In this document: piece after piece, positions 13,497 to 19,167 of the stretch | Numbering within the stretch: position 1 is the first letter of the stretch | How the letters are laid out: every line of letters begins with the position of its first letter | Source of the DNA: a virus | Length of the DNA: 21,195 nucleotides | Direction: 5' to 3' (one strand) | Virus record (IMG/VR): IMGVR_UViG_3300017782_000277 | Coordinates: 1 to 21,195 of that record | Translations under genes and position numbers: made by a program | The notes under the pieces: model-generated | The model's input: the letters and a program-made list of their open reading frames with translations, nothing else | Database searches by the model: none | Told to the model about the DNA's origin: nothing

Positions 13497-14001
13497 AAAG
13501 ATTAAAAAATTAGTAGAACAAGAGTACGGTTACTTTGTAGACTCACCTACTAGAAAAAGAGAAGTAGTAGAAGCAAGAGGAATGTACTACACAATACTAA
13601 AGGAATTTACTAGTTTAAGTTTAGCTGCTATTGCTAGAACAGTAGGTAAGAATCATGCTACTATATTATATAGTTTAAAAAACTTTAAGCAGTGGAGAAA
13701 AGAAAATAAATACTTAGATCTTGCTTATAGAAATATAGTAGACAAATTATCTATGTTAGACGAAGTAGACTCTTTTAACGATATTAAAGAGCTAAGAAAA
13801 GAATTGGTAAGACTAAAATTAGAGAATCAGAATCTTAAAAACATCGAGCAAAAGAAAGACTCAATAGAAGAACTAATTAAAGACTTACCTATGGATAAAG
13901 TACAAGAAGTAAAAGATAGAGTAAAAGTAATGATACAATCCTACTCTTGGAAATATAAAGACAAAGTAAAAGTTTATCAAGCTAATGCTACTGTATTATG
14001 A
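13477..14001 (+). CDS. DnaA domain IV-like DNA-binding protein with coiled-coil
   Basis: A 174-residue protein. Residues about 5-75 resemble the DnaA C-terminal duplex-DNA-binding domain: VEARGMYYTILKEFTSLSLA (31-50), then IARTVGKNHATILYSLKNF (52-70), corresponding to the DnaA signature IG..F..RDHSTV..A. A long charged helix (RKELVRLKLENQNLKNIEQK) follows, then a short basic C-terminus. There is no AAA+ ATPase domain. Such proteins probably bind origin-like sites in the phage genome and recruit the helicase, or act as regulators. The coiled-coil suggests a dimer. It overlaps a micro-ORF by four bases. Confidence 0.72.
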   Translation: MEDYHIKKIKKLVEQEYGYFVDSPTRKREVVEARGMYYTILKEFTSLSLAAIARTVGKNHATILYSLKNFKQWRKENKYLDLAYRNIVDKLSMLDEVDSFNDIKELRKELVRLKLENQNLKNIEQKKDSIEELIKDLPMDKVQEVKDRVKVMIQSYSWKYKDKVKVYQANATVL

Positions 14002-14108
14002 TACTATATATGAATTTACAAGGATTGATAGTTTGCTTAGGAGTTGCTATATGCTTTTCTATATTAAGCTACTTGAAAGGATTTGAAGATGGGTCTAAAG
14101 ATAAATAA
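13998..14108 (+). CDS. 36-residue single-pass membrane micropeptide
   Basis: ATG 13998 overlaps the DnaA-like stop as ATGA. It encodes 36 residues with a membrane segment, LQGLIVCLGVAICFSILSYL, and a short charged tail (GFEDGSKDK), giving a probable outside-in or inside-out anchor. It overlaps the next micro-ORF by 20 bases. Coupling and a clean hydrophobic core support translation. The function is unknown. Confidence 0.45.
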   Translation: MILYMNLQGLIVCLGVAICFSILSYLKGFEDGSKDK

Positions 14109-14235
14109 TTTTACTTGTATTGAACATATATTCGGTGATAGGTTATGTAAAGACCAATGTGATCTTTGTTTAAAATACGATAACGATAATGAGACAAAAA
14201 AAATTAACACAACAACAAAGAATAGTAAATCTTGA
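14089..14235 (+). CDS. 48-residue Cys-rich putative zinc-ribbon peptide
   Basis: ATG 14089 to TGA 14235 encodes 48 residues. Four cysteines in CIEHIFGDRLCKDQCDLC have spacing C-x9-C-x3-C-x2-C, followed by a hydrophilic Asn/Thr/Lys tail. This could be a small zinc-binding fold. It overlaps the membrane peptide upstream and the next micro-ORF downstream. The low-complexity tail lowers confidence. No family is recognised. Confidence 0.4.
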   Translation: MGLKINNFTCIEHIFGDRLCKDQCDLCLKYDNDNETKKINTTTKNSKS

Positions 14236-14305
14236 AAAAGCAGTAGCTAATCTTTATATGATGATCCAAGCTTTGATAGACAAGTTACCTAAAGAGAGTG
14301 ATTAA
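14189..14305 (+). CDS. 38-residue helical micropeptide
   Basis: ATG 14189 to TAA 14305 encodes 38 residues, a basic start (MRQKKLTQQQRIV) and an amphipathic helix (NLEKAVANLYMMIQALIDKL). It overlaps the Cys-rich peptide by 47 bases in another frame, so at least one of the two may be non-coding. The heptad-like helix makes this one plausible. It is the last gene before the terminase module. Confidence 0.4.
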   Translation: MRQKKLTQQQRIVNLEKAVANLYMMIQALIDKLPKESD

Positions 14306-14330
14306 CAAAATACCTTTTTTTTTATTATTT

Positions 14331-14351
14331 AATTGAATAATCAATTTTTTT
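14331..14351 (+). terminator. Weak AT-only hairpin before the terminase genes
   Basis: AATTGA (14331-14336) pairs with TCAATT (14341-14346) over ATAA and runs into Ts. The stem has just one G-C pair per arm. It lies at the boundary between the early and packaging modules, preceded by a T-rich stretch. It may be a weak terminator or only AT-rich leader. Confidence 0.35.
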
Positions 14352-14354
14352 CAA

Positions 14355-14582
14355 ATGAAAGGTGGAGCAAGACCAGGAGCAGGAAGACCTTCTAAAGCAG
14401 ATGAAGTCAAGTTAATAGAAAGACTTGGTCCGTTAGAAGACAAAGCTTTTGAGGCATTGGAAAAGGGTATTGAGTCTGGAGATTTTAAGTATGTACAATT
14501 GTTTTATCATTATTATGCTGGTAAGCCAAGAGAAACAAAAGACATTACTTTAAATACAGAACAACCCTTATTTGAACTCTAA
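14355..14582 (+). CDS. terS: Small terminase subunit-like protein
   Basis: A 75-residue protein with the phage N-terminal signature GGARPGAGRPSKADE, a basic, Gly/Pro-rich DNA-contacting stretch common in small terminases. A short helical domain follows (LEDKAFEALEKGIESGDFKY; VQLFYHYYAGKPRETKDI). It lies nine bases before the large terminase. It is about half the usual TerS length, so it may be a minimal form or a TerS-associated protein. Expected role: recognise the packaging site and stimulate TerL. Confidence 0.72.
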   Translation: MKGGARPGAGRPSKADEVKLIERLGPLEDKAFEALEKGIESGDFKYVQLFYHYYAGKPRETKDITLNTEQPLFEL

Positions 14583-14591
14583 GAGACTTTA

Positions 14592-15758
14592 ATGGAGTTT
14601 GTAGTAACTACAGCAATAAAGAAATTACATGCGCTTAGAGAGCGTGTAAAGGTTGTTAGAGGAGGTACAAGTGCTGGTAAGACATTTGGTATTATACCTA
14701 TTCTCATAGACAAAGCAATAAGAGAAGAAGGACTAGAAATATCTATAGTAAGTGAGTCAATACCACATTTAAGACGTGGAGCATTAAAAGACTTTCTTAA
14801 GATCATGATGGCTACTAACCGTTATAGAGATAATCAATTTAACAAGTCGACACTTAAATACAACTTTGCTAATGGTAGCTATATTGAGTTCTTTAGTGTA
14901 GATCAGCCAGATAAATTACGTGGAGCAAGAAGACATATATTATATGTGAATGAGAGTAACAATGTTCCATTTGATTCGTATTACCAATTAGCTATTAGAA
15001 CATCAAGAGATATATGGTTAGACTACAATCCTGTAAGTTCATTCTGGGTTGACAAGGAGGTCTTAAATTCTGAAGATGTAGATTTTATCACATTAACTTA
15101 TTTAGACAACGAGGCGTTACCTGAGTCAATTGTAAAAGAAATAGAGTCAGCTAAGATTAAAGCAAAGACAAGTACATATTGGTCTAACTGGTGGAAAGTA
15201 TATGGACTAGGACAAATAGGAAGTCTAGAAGGTGTATGCATAAAAGACTGGAAAGAAATAGATCTACCAGAAGAAGCAAGGATATTATGTTACGGTATGG
15301 ACTTTGGTTATAGTAACGACCCTACAAGTTTAGTAGCTATGTATAAATACAATGATGCATATATATTTGATGAGATAGTCTACAAGAAAGGATTGTTGAA
15401 TAGTGAGATAAGTAACCTACTAAAAGCTAACGATATTAAAGATGTAGTATATGCAGATAGTGCTGAGCCTAAGTCTATTGCTGAATTGAACCACTACGGA
15501 CATACGGTATTACCTGTAAAAAAAGGTAGAGATAGTATTGCATACGGTATAAACTTAATAAACCAAAATAAGATCTTTATAACAAGTAGAAGTAAGAACC
15601 TTATAAATGAATTAAGGAATTACATATACATGATCGATAAACAAGGTAACACTCTTAATAAACCTATCGATGCTTATAATCATGCTATAGATGCTTTACG
15701 GTATGCTATAACAAGTCAACTTGAAAACCCTAACAAAGGTGAATACCATATCTGGTAG
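14592..15758 (+). CDS. terL: Large terminase subunit, PBSX/Terminase_3 type
   Basis: A 388-residue packaging motor. The ATPase domain has Walker A GGTSAGKT (residues 24-31) and Walker B ILYVNE (116-121), with an SVSESIPHLRRG-type segment between them (here IVSESIPHLRRG). The nuclease domain has D237 (GMDFGY), D289 (YADSAEP) and D360/D367 (DAYNHAIDALRYA), the RNase H-like acidic set. It translocates DNA into the prohead and cuts concatemers. The length is slightly short but complete. The usual portal gene does not follow; instead there are two small unknown genes and then tail genes. Confidence 0.93.
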   Translation: MEFVVTTAIKKLHALRERVKVVRGGTSAGKTFGIIPILIDKAIREEGLEISIVSESIPHLRRGALKDFLKIMMATNRYRDNQFNKSTLKYNFANGSYIEFFSVDQPDKLRGARRHILYVNESNNVPFDSYYQLAIRTSRDIWLDYNPVSSFWVDKEVLNSEDVDFITLTYLDNEALPESIVKEIESAKIKAKTSTYWSNWWKVYGLGQIGSLEGVCIKDWKEIDLPEEARILCYGMDFGYSNDPTSLVAMYKYNDAYIFDEIVYKKGLLNSEISNLLKANDIKDVVYADSAEPKSIAELNHYGHTVLPVKKGRDSIAYGINLINQNKIFITSRSKNLINELRNYIYMIDKQGNTLNKPIDAYNHAIDALRYAITSQLENPNKGEYHIW

Positions 15759-15790
15759 CTTATTTATAATTAGTATAAATTAACAAGTTA

Positions 15791-15822
15791 TTGTCATAGT
15801 TTATAAATTGTTTATATATTTA
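15791..15822 (+). promoter_or_regulatory. Candidate promoter after terL
   Basis: TTG (15791-15793) is separated by 21 bases from TATATTTA (15815-15822), slightly longer than the usual 17-19. The box ends only 4 bases before ATG 15827, which would imply a nearly leaderless transcript. It lies in the 68-base gap after terL. Confidence 0.4.
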
Positions 15823-15826
15823 CACT

Positions 15827-15988
15827 ATGAAATTTACAGAACAGTTATCAAAACAAGTAGAAGAATTAAGAGAACTTATAAAAGAGCAAAATGAATTATA
15901 CAAACATTTCGAAACAAGAGAAAGTAAAATACTTAACAAGTGGTGTAGTAACCATATTAGTAAAAGACAAAATAAAAGTAATTACTAA
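15827..15988 (+). CDS. Small coiled-coil protein (53 aa)
   Basis: ATG 15827 to TAA 15988 encodes 53 residues, starting MKFTEQLSKQVEELRELIKE, a strong heptad-like helix, then a basic tail (CSNHISKRQNKSNY). It follows a promoter-like box and ends two bases before the next ATG. It is not long enough to assign a family. Small coiled-coil proteins near the packaging module may be terminase or head accessories, but this is a guess. Confidence 0.5.
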   Translation: MKFTEQLSKQVEELRELIKEQNELYKHFETRESKILNKWCSNHISKRQNKSNY

Positions 15989-15990
15989 AG

Positions 15991-16248
15991 ATGATAAAAG
16001 CTTCAATAGGTTATATAGAAAATGGTTTAGGCTTCAAAGCCATGAATTGGTGTAACCATAATGATATTAAGATCTACCCTGTACCTTTAGAAAAGAAATA
16101 CAATGGTGGTAAATACGGACAACATTGGTGTGTAATTGAAATAGATAAACAAGGCATAAAGAAAAGAGGCACACAATGGTATACACAAAATATGAAACTT
16201 ACAGATAAGATATTAGAGCTTTACGTATACTTCTATAATAGAAGGTAG
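15991..16248 (+). CDS. Hypothetical protein
   Basis: An 85-residue basic, aromatic-rich protein with no membrane segment. Visible patterns include GFKAMNWCNHNDIKIYP, a GQHWCVIEIDKQG strand pair and a KRGTQWYTQNMKLTDKI helix. I do not recognise the family. It is followed by a clear terminator, so with the previous small gene it forms a short separate transcript between terL and the tail operon. That isolation suggests a moron-like accessory role rather than a structural one. Confidence 0.55.
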   Translation: MIKASIGYIENGLGFKAMNWCNHNDIKIYPVPLEKKYNGGKYGQHWCVIEIDKQGIKKRGTQWYTQNMKLTDKILELYVYFYNRR

Positions 16249-16280
16249 TTTTTTTTCATTTTGTTTTAATTAGGTAGATT

Positions 16281-16308
16281 GGCAGCTTTTATAGTTGCCT
16301 TTCTCTTT
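16281..16308 (+). terminator. Intrinsic terminator before the tail operon
   Basis: GGCAGCT (16281-16287) pairs with AGTTGCC (16293-16299), with one G-T pair, over TTTAT, followed by a T-rich tract (TTTCTCTTT). It closes the short transcript after terL. Confidence 0.8.
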
Positions 16309-16340
16309 ATACAAGACTTTCAAAGTTTTATTATTATAAT

Positions 16341-17006
16341 ATGAAGATTGACATTTATATACCAGACTCTTTAAGTGAGATAACATTAGGTCAGTATCAA
16401 AAGTTTTTATCTATAGCTAAAGACAAAGAGCAAGACTTATTTATCCAACAAAAGATGATAGAGATCTTTTGCAAGTTAGACTTAAAAGACATAGTCGATA
16501 TTAAATACACTAGCCTTAGAAGCATTATAGATCACTTTAATGAACTATTTAATAAAGATCATAAACTAATACAGTCGTTTAATTTAAATGGCTTAGAGTT
16601 TGGCTTTGTACCTAAGCTAGACGATATTACATTTGGTGAGTATGTAACATTAGACACTTATTTATCAGATTGGAAAAACATAGACAAAGCAATGGAGGTT
16701 CTTTATAGACCAATTGTTAGTAGATATAAATACCTTTACAATATAGAAGCTTACGAAGATGGTAGGCATGATATGAGTAAAATGCCATTAGACGCTGTAT
16801 TAGGTTGCATTGTTTTTTTTTACAATTTAAGCAACGAATTATTGAAAACTACCCTGAACTATTCAGCGAAACAAGCCAACAAGATTATAGCAGAGCAGCG
16901 AGCTTTGGGAAAAAGTGGGGATGGTATCAATCAATCTATGCAATCTCTCAAGGAAGCCTTAAAGACTTTGAGCAAGTTGAAAACACAAACGTTCATAAAT
17001 GTTTAA
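16341..17006 (+). CDS. Probable tail assembly chaperone, short (unshifted) form
   Basis: A 221-residue acidic/helical protein. The body (DSLSEITLGQYQKFLSI; FGFVPKLDDITFGEYVTLD; AMEVLYRPIVSRYKYL) resembles the adaptor-like proteins that precede tail genes in flavobacterial phages. At codons 158-160 the mRNA reads GTT TTT TTT TAC, a T9 slip site. The unshifted frame continues for 61 residues (KSGDGINQSMQSLKEALKTL) and is itself well-formed. A -1 shift reaches a second, overlapping frame. This is the gpG/gpG-T plan of lambda-like tail chaperones, which guide tape-measure protein during tail assembly. The chaperone identity is inferred mainly from that plan. Confidence 0.65.
   Translation: MKIDIYIPDSLSEITLGQYQKFLSIAKDKEQDLFIQQKMIEIFCKLDLKDIVDIKYTSLRSIIDHFNELFNKDHKLIQSFNLNGLEFGFVPKLDDITFGEYVTLDTYLSDWKNIDKAMEVLYRPIVSRYKYLYNIEAYEDGRHDMSKMPLDAVLGCIVFFYNLSNELLKTTLNYSAKQANKIIAEQRALGKSGDGINQSMQSLKEALKTLSKLKTQTFINV
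16814..16820 (+). promoter_or_regulatory. Slippery heptamer T TTT TTT for -1 frameshifting
   Basis: The T9 run (16813-16821) gives X XXY YYZ = T TTT TTT in the zero frame. Slipping back one base moves translation from GTT-TTT-TTT-TAC to TTA-CAA at 16820, entering the overlapping frame. I saw no obvious stimulatory hairpin directly downstream. Confidence 0.65.
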
Positions 17007-17077
17007 TGTATTTAGCTTTTGTAAAAGAAAAGAATGAAATTGAGCAAGAAAGAATAAAATCAAAAATGAGAAGATGA
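16820..17077 (+). CDS. C-terminal extension of the tail chaperone made by -1 frameshift
   Basis: This frame has no early ATG (only a TTG at 16805), yet encodes a coherent segment, ASFGKKWGWYQSIYAISQGS and NVHKCLMYLAFVKEKNEIEQ, which looks like a genuine conserved C-terminus. Fusion at the T9 run gives a protein of about 245 residues (160 from the zero frame plus 85 here). Bases 16820-17006 are therefore read in two frames. The stop overlaps ATG 17074. In lambda, the frameshifted gpG-T form binds tape-measure protein, and an equivalent role is inferred. A sequencing indel is the alternative, but both frames look selected. Confidence 0.65.
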   Translation, partial: LQFKQRIIENYPELFSETSQQDYSRAASFGKKWGWYQSIYAISQGSLKDFEQVENTNVHKCLMYLAFVKEKNEIEQERIKSKMRR

Positions 17078-17529
17078 TAGGATTTTATAATGTATTAGAA
17101 CAAATAAAAGACACATTAGGAGCTGAGCCTTTTGTTAACACAATAACTTACGGCAATATAGATGATGTTGATCTTAATAAGCAAAACATATTTCCTTTGT
17201 CTCATATTATTGTAAACAATACAACAATACAAGAAAGAGTATTGACATTTAATATATCAGTATTAGCAATGGATGTTGTAGATATTTCTAAAGACGAAAC
17301 AACAAACATATTTAGAGGTAATGATGATGAGCAAGATATATTAAACACACAACTAGCAGTATTAACAAGATTAAGCTCAATTCTAAAAAGAGGTACGTTA
17401 TACGATAATAAATATCAATTAGATGGTGATGTAACTTGTGAACCATTTGTAGATAGATTTGAAAACAAGATTGCTGGTTGGACCGGAACATTTAGCATTA
17501 TAGTACAAAATGATATGACAATATGCTAG
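17074..17529 (+). CDS. Tail completion/connector-like protein
   Basis: A 151-residue mixed alpha/beta protein (MIGFYNVLEQIKDTLGAEPF; IFPLSHIIVNNTTIQERV; FENKIAGWTGTFSIIVQN). It resembles tail-completion/head-tail joining proteins of flavobacterial siphophages, which are commonly followed by an HK97 gp10-like gene, as here. The beta-sheet pattern and C-terminal W.GTF.I.V strand are typical of tail terminator proteins. The start overlaps the frameshift product's stop and the end overlaps the next gene by seven bases. Confidence 0.6.
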   Translation: MIGFYNVLEQIKDTLGAEPFVNTITYGNIDDVDLNKQNIFPLSHIIVNNTTIQERVLTFNISVLAMDVVDISKDETTNIFRGNDDEQDILNTQLAVLTRLSSILKRGTLYDNKYQLDGDVTCEPFVDRFENKIAGWTGTFSIIVQNDMTIC

Positions 17530-17819
17530 ATAATACTCAACAAGCTTTAGAGGATTTTAAAAAGTATGTTATACAACAAGCTCGTACTAACCTAACAAAA
17601 GGTAAAAAGAATGTTGATGGCAATCTTTATAAAAGTCTACAAGGATTTGTTGAAAAGTCTCCTGCTGGTTTTAGGCTTTATTTTGAAATGGAAGACTATG
17701 CTATGTTTCAAGATAAAGGGGTAAGTGGAATTAAGAAAAAATATAATACACCTTTTAGTTATAAATCTAAAATGCCACCTATTAAACCACTACAGCTTTG
17801 GGCAAAAAAAGAAATATAA
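17523..17819 (+). CDS. HK97 gp10-like protein, N-terminal frame
   Basis: A 98-residue frame. LYKSLQGFVEKSPAGFRLYF and MFQDKGVSGIKKKYNTPF are typical of HK97 gp10-like head-tail connector proteins, which normally run to about 130-160 residues. The frame ends abruptly after PLQLWAKKEI because a 7-A run puts the natural continuation (RNIRLRDEKGQ...) in the -1 frame. Alone, this product lacks the C-terminal half. Either ribosomes slip at A AAA AAA to make a full protein, or the sequence has a one-base homopolymer error or mutation. Confidence 0.65.
   Translation: MLDNTQQALEDFKKYVIQQARTNLTKGKKNVDGNLYKSLQGFVEKSPAGFRLYFEMEDYAMFQDKGVSGIKKKYNTPFSYKSKMPPIKPLQLWAKKEI
17804..17810 (+). promoter_or_regulatory. 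Slippery heptamer A AAA AAA in the gp10-like gene
   Basis: Zero-frame codons read GCA AAA AAA GAA. A -1 slip on A AAA AAA gives AGA AAT ATA AGA, entering the downstream frame. The motif resembles known bacterial -1 sites such as A AAA AAG. A homopolymer sequencing error would look the same. Confidence 0.5.
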
Positions 17820-18010
17820 GACTAAGAGACGAAAAAGGACAATATAAAAAAGGTAATTATAAAACTATAGGATTTTTAATAGCGAGATCTATATTCGAAA
17901 AAGGTATAAAACCAAGTTTGTTTTTTACAAAACCATTTGAACGCGCTTTTAAGAGGTTACCAGAAGACCTTAGAGAAGCTTTTGGAGAAGATCTAAATAA
18001 ATTATTATAA
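17810..18010 (+). CDS. HK97 gp10-like protein, C-terminal frame reached by -1 shift
   Basis: The frame has no ATG near its beginning (TTG 17798 is the only candidate). It encodes RNIRLRDEKGQYKKGNYKT, FLIARSIFEKGIKPSLFFTK and a helical end. A basic RD..G..KKG stretch followed by an IARSI..KGI...LFFTKPF ending is the expected C-terminus of gp10-like proteins. Joined at the A7 run, the product is about 162 residues, a normal family length. It is therefore best read as the second half of the same gene, not a separate one. Confidence 0.6.
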   Translation, partial: RNIRLRDEKGQYKKGNYKTIGFLIARSIFEKGIKPSLFFTKPFERAFKRLPEDLREAFGEDLNKLL

Positions 18011-19167
18011 TGGCAACAAAGATAAACGTACGAAGCCCCTTTTATAAGAAAACAGAAGATAGCAGTTTAGCTTCTGCTACAATGCAGTTATATATCTACA
18101 CAGGTGTACTAACAACAGACAAACCTGCTTCGCCACAATATACCATAACTAAAAATGCAATAGATTCAAATACTTATGTAGTGTTTGAGATTAGCGAACT
18201 TGTAAGAGATTATCTTGATATAGAGTTTAATGGCGAATACGATAGCCAAACAGTATGGGTAGAATCTGATATAACACAATACCCTTTAGCAGATGGTGGT
18301 GGTACAGCTATTGATACTGATAACAATAACTATATAGCGTTCGATGGTTATGGTTACTTTCACGAGGGTAAGAATCCTCAGCTGTCAAGAGGGCTATTAA
18401 TGTCAAATAATACTATATTCAGATTAAACTACGATAATGTAAGAATACCTGTATTTACAGAAGATACTAACTCAGTTACATTTTTGTATAAAGGAGAAGA
18501 AAAAAGAACACAAACAGTAAGTAGCTCTACAAACACAAACGGACAAATAGACTATATTACAGTAAGTGGCTTAGATGATAATGATACTTATAGAGAAAGA
18601 GTTATAAATGATAATGGTACATTAGAAGATAGTATATGCTTAGATCAATTTCTAAGAAGCTTTGACGTAGGAGAAGTAGATACTATTATTATTGACACAG
18701 ATAGCGGATCAGAGGTTGTTAAAATAAACACTATTAATGAGTGTAAGTTTGATCCTTATAAAGTAACATTTGTAAATAAATTTGGTGCTTTACAAGATTT
18801 ATGGTTTTTTAAGAAGTCAGTAGAAACTACCAACGTAACATCTGAACAGTTTAAAGCATCTATATTTGATCAATCAACTTTAAGCTACAAAACATATAAG
18901 CATCAGCAACAAGCATTCTTAGCACAAGGCAAAGATAGAATTGTAATGAATACAGGATATGTTAATGATGACTATAACGCCGTGTTAGAAGAGTTGTTAT
19001 TAAGTGAGCAAGTATGGTATACTAAGATAACAGAAACAGAAGAACAGGTAATACCAGTAATTCCACAAACAAAGTCAATTACATACAAGACAAGTGTTAA
19101 CGATAAACTTGCTAATTACACAGTAGAGTTTGAACATGCTTTTGATAAAATAAATAACATTAGATAG
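18010..19167 (+). CDS. Tail structural protein
   Basis: A 385-residue acidic, beta-rich protein without a signal peptide or membrane segment (KINVRSPFYKKTEDSSLA; NTYVVFEISELVRDYLDIEF; TFVNKFGALQDLWFFKKSVE). Similar proteins follow the gp10-like gene in flavobacterial siphophage tail modules; I cannot tell whether it is a tail tube, distal-tail or baseplate component. The start overlaps the preceding stop (TAATG). The stop overlaps the GTG start of the next gene by one base. Thr/Asp/Asn content matches virion proteins. Confidence 0.6.
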   Translation: MATKINVRSPFYKKTEDSSLASATMQLYIYTGVLTTDKPASPQYTITKNAIDSNTYVVFEISELVRDYLDIEFNGEYDSQTVWVESDITQYPLADGGGTAIDTDNNNYIAFDGYGYFHEGKNPQLSRGLLMSNNTIFRLNYDNVRIPVFTEDTNSVTFLYKGEEKRTQTVSSSTNTNGQIDYITVSGLDDNDTYRERVINDNGTLEDSICLDQFLRSFDVGEVDTIIIDTDSGSEVVKINTINECKFDPYKVTFVNKFGALQDLWFFKKSVETTNVTSEQFKASIFDQSTLSYKTYKHQQQAFLAQGKDRIVMNTGYVNDDYNAVLEELLLSEQVWYTKITETEEQVIPVIPQTKSITYKTSVNDKLANYTVEFEHAFDKINNIR

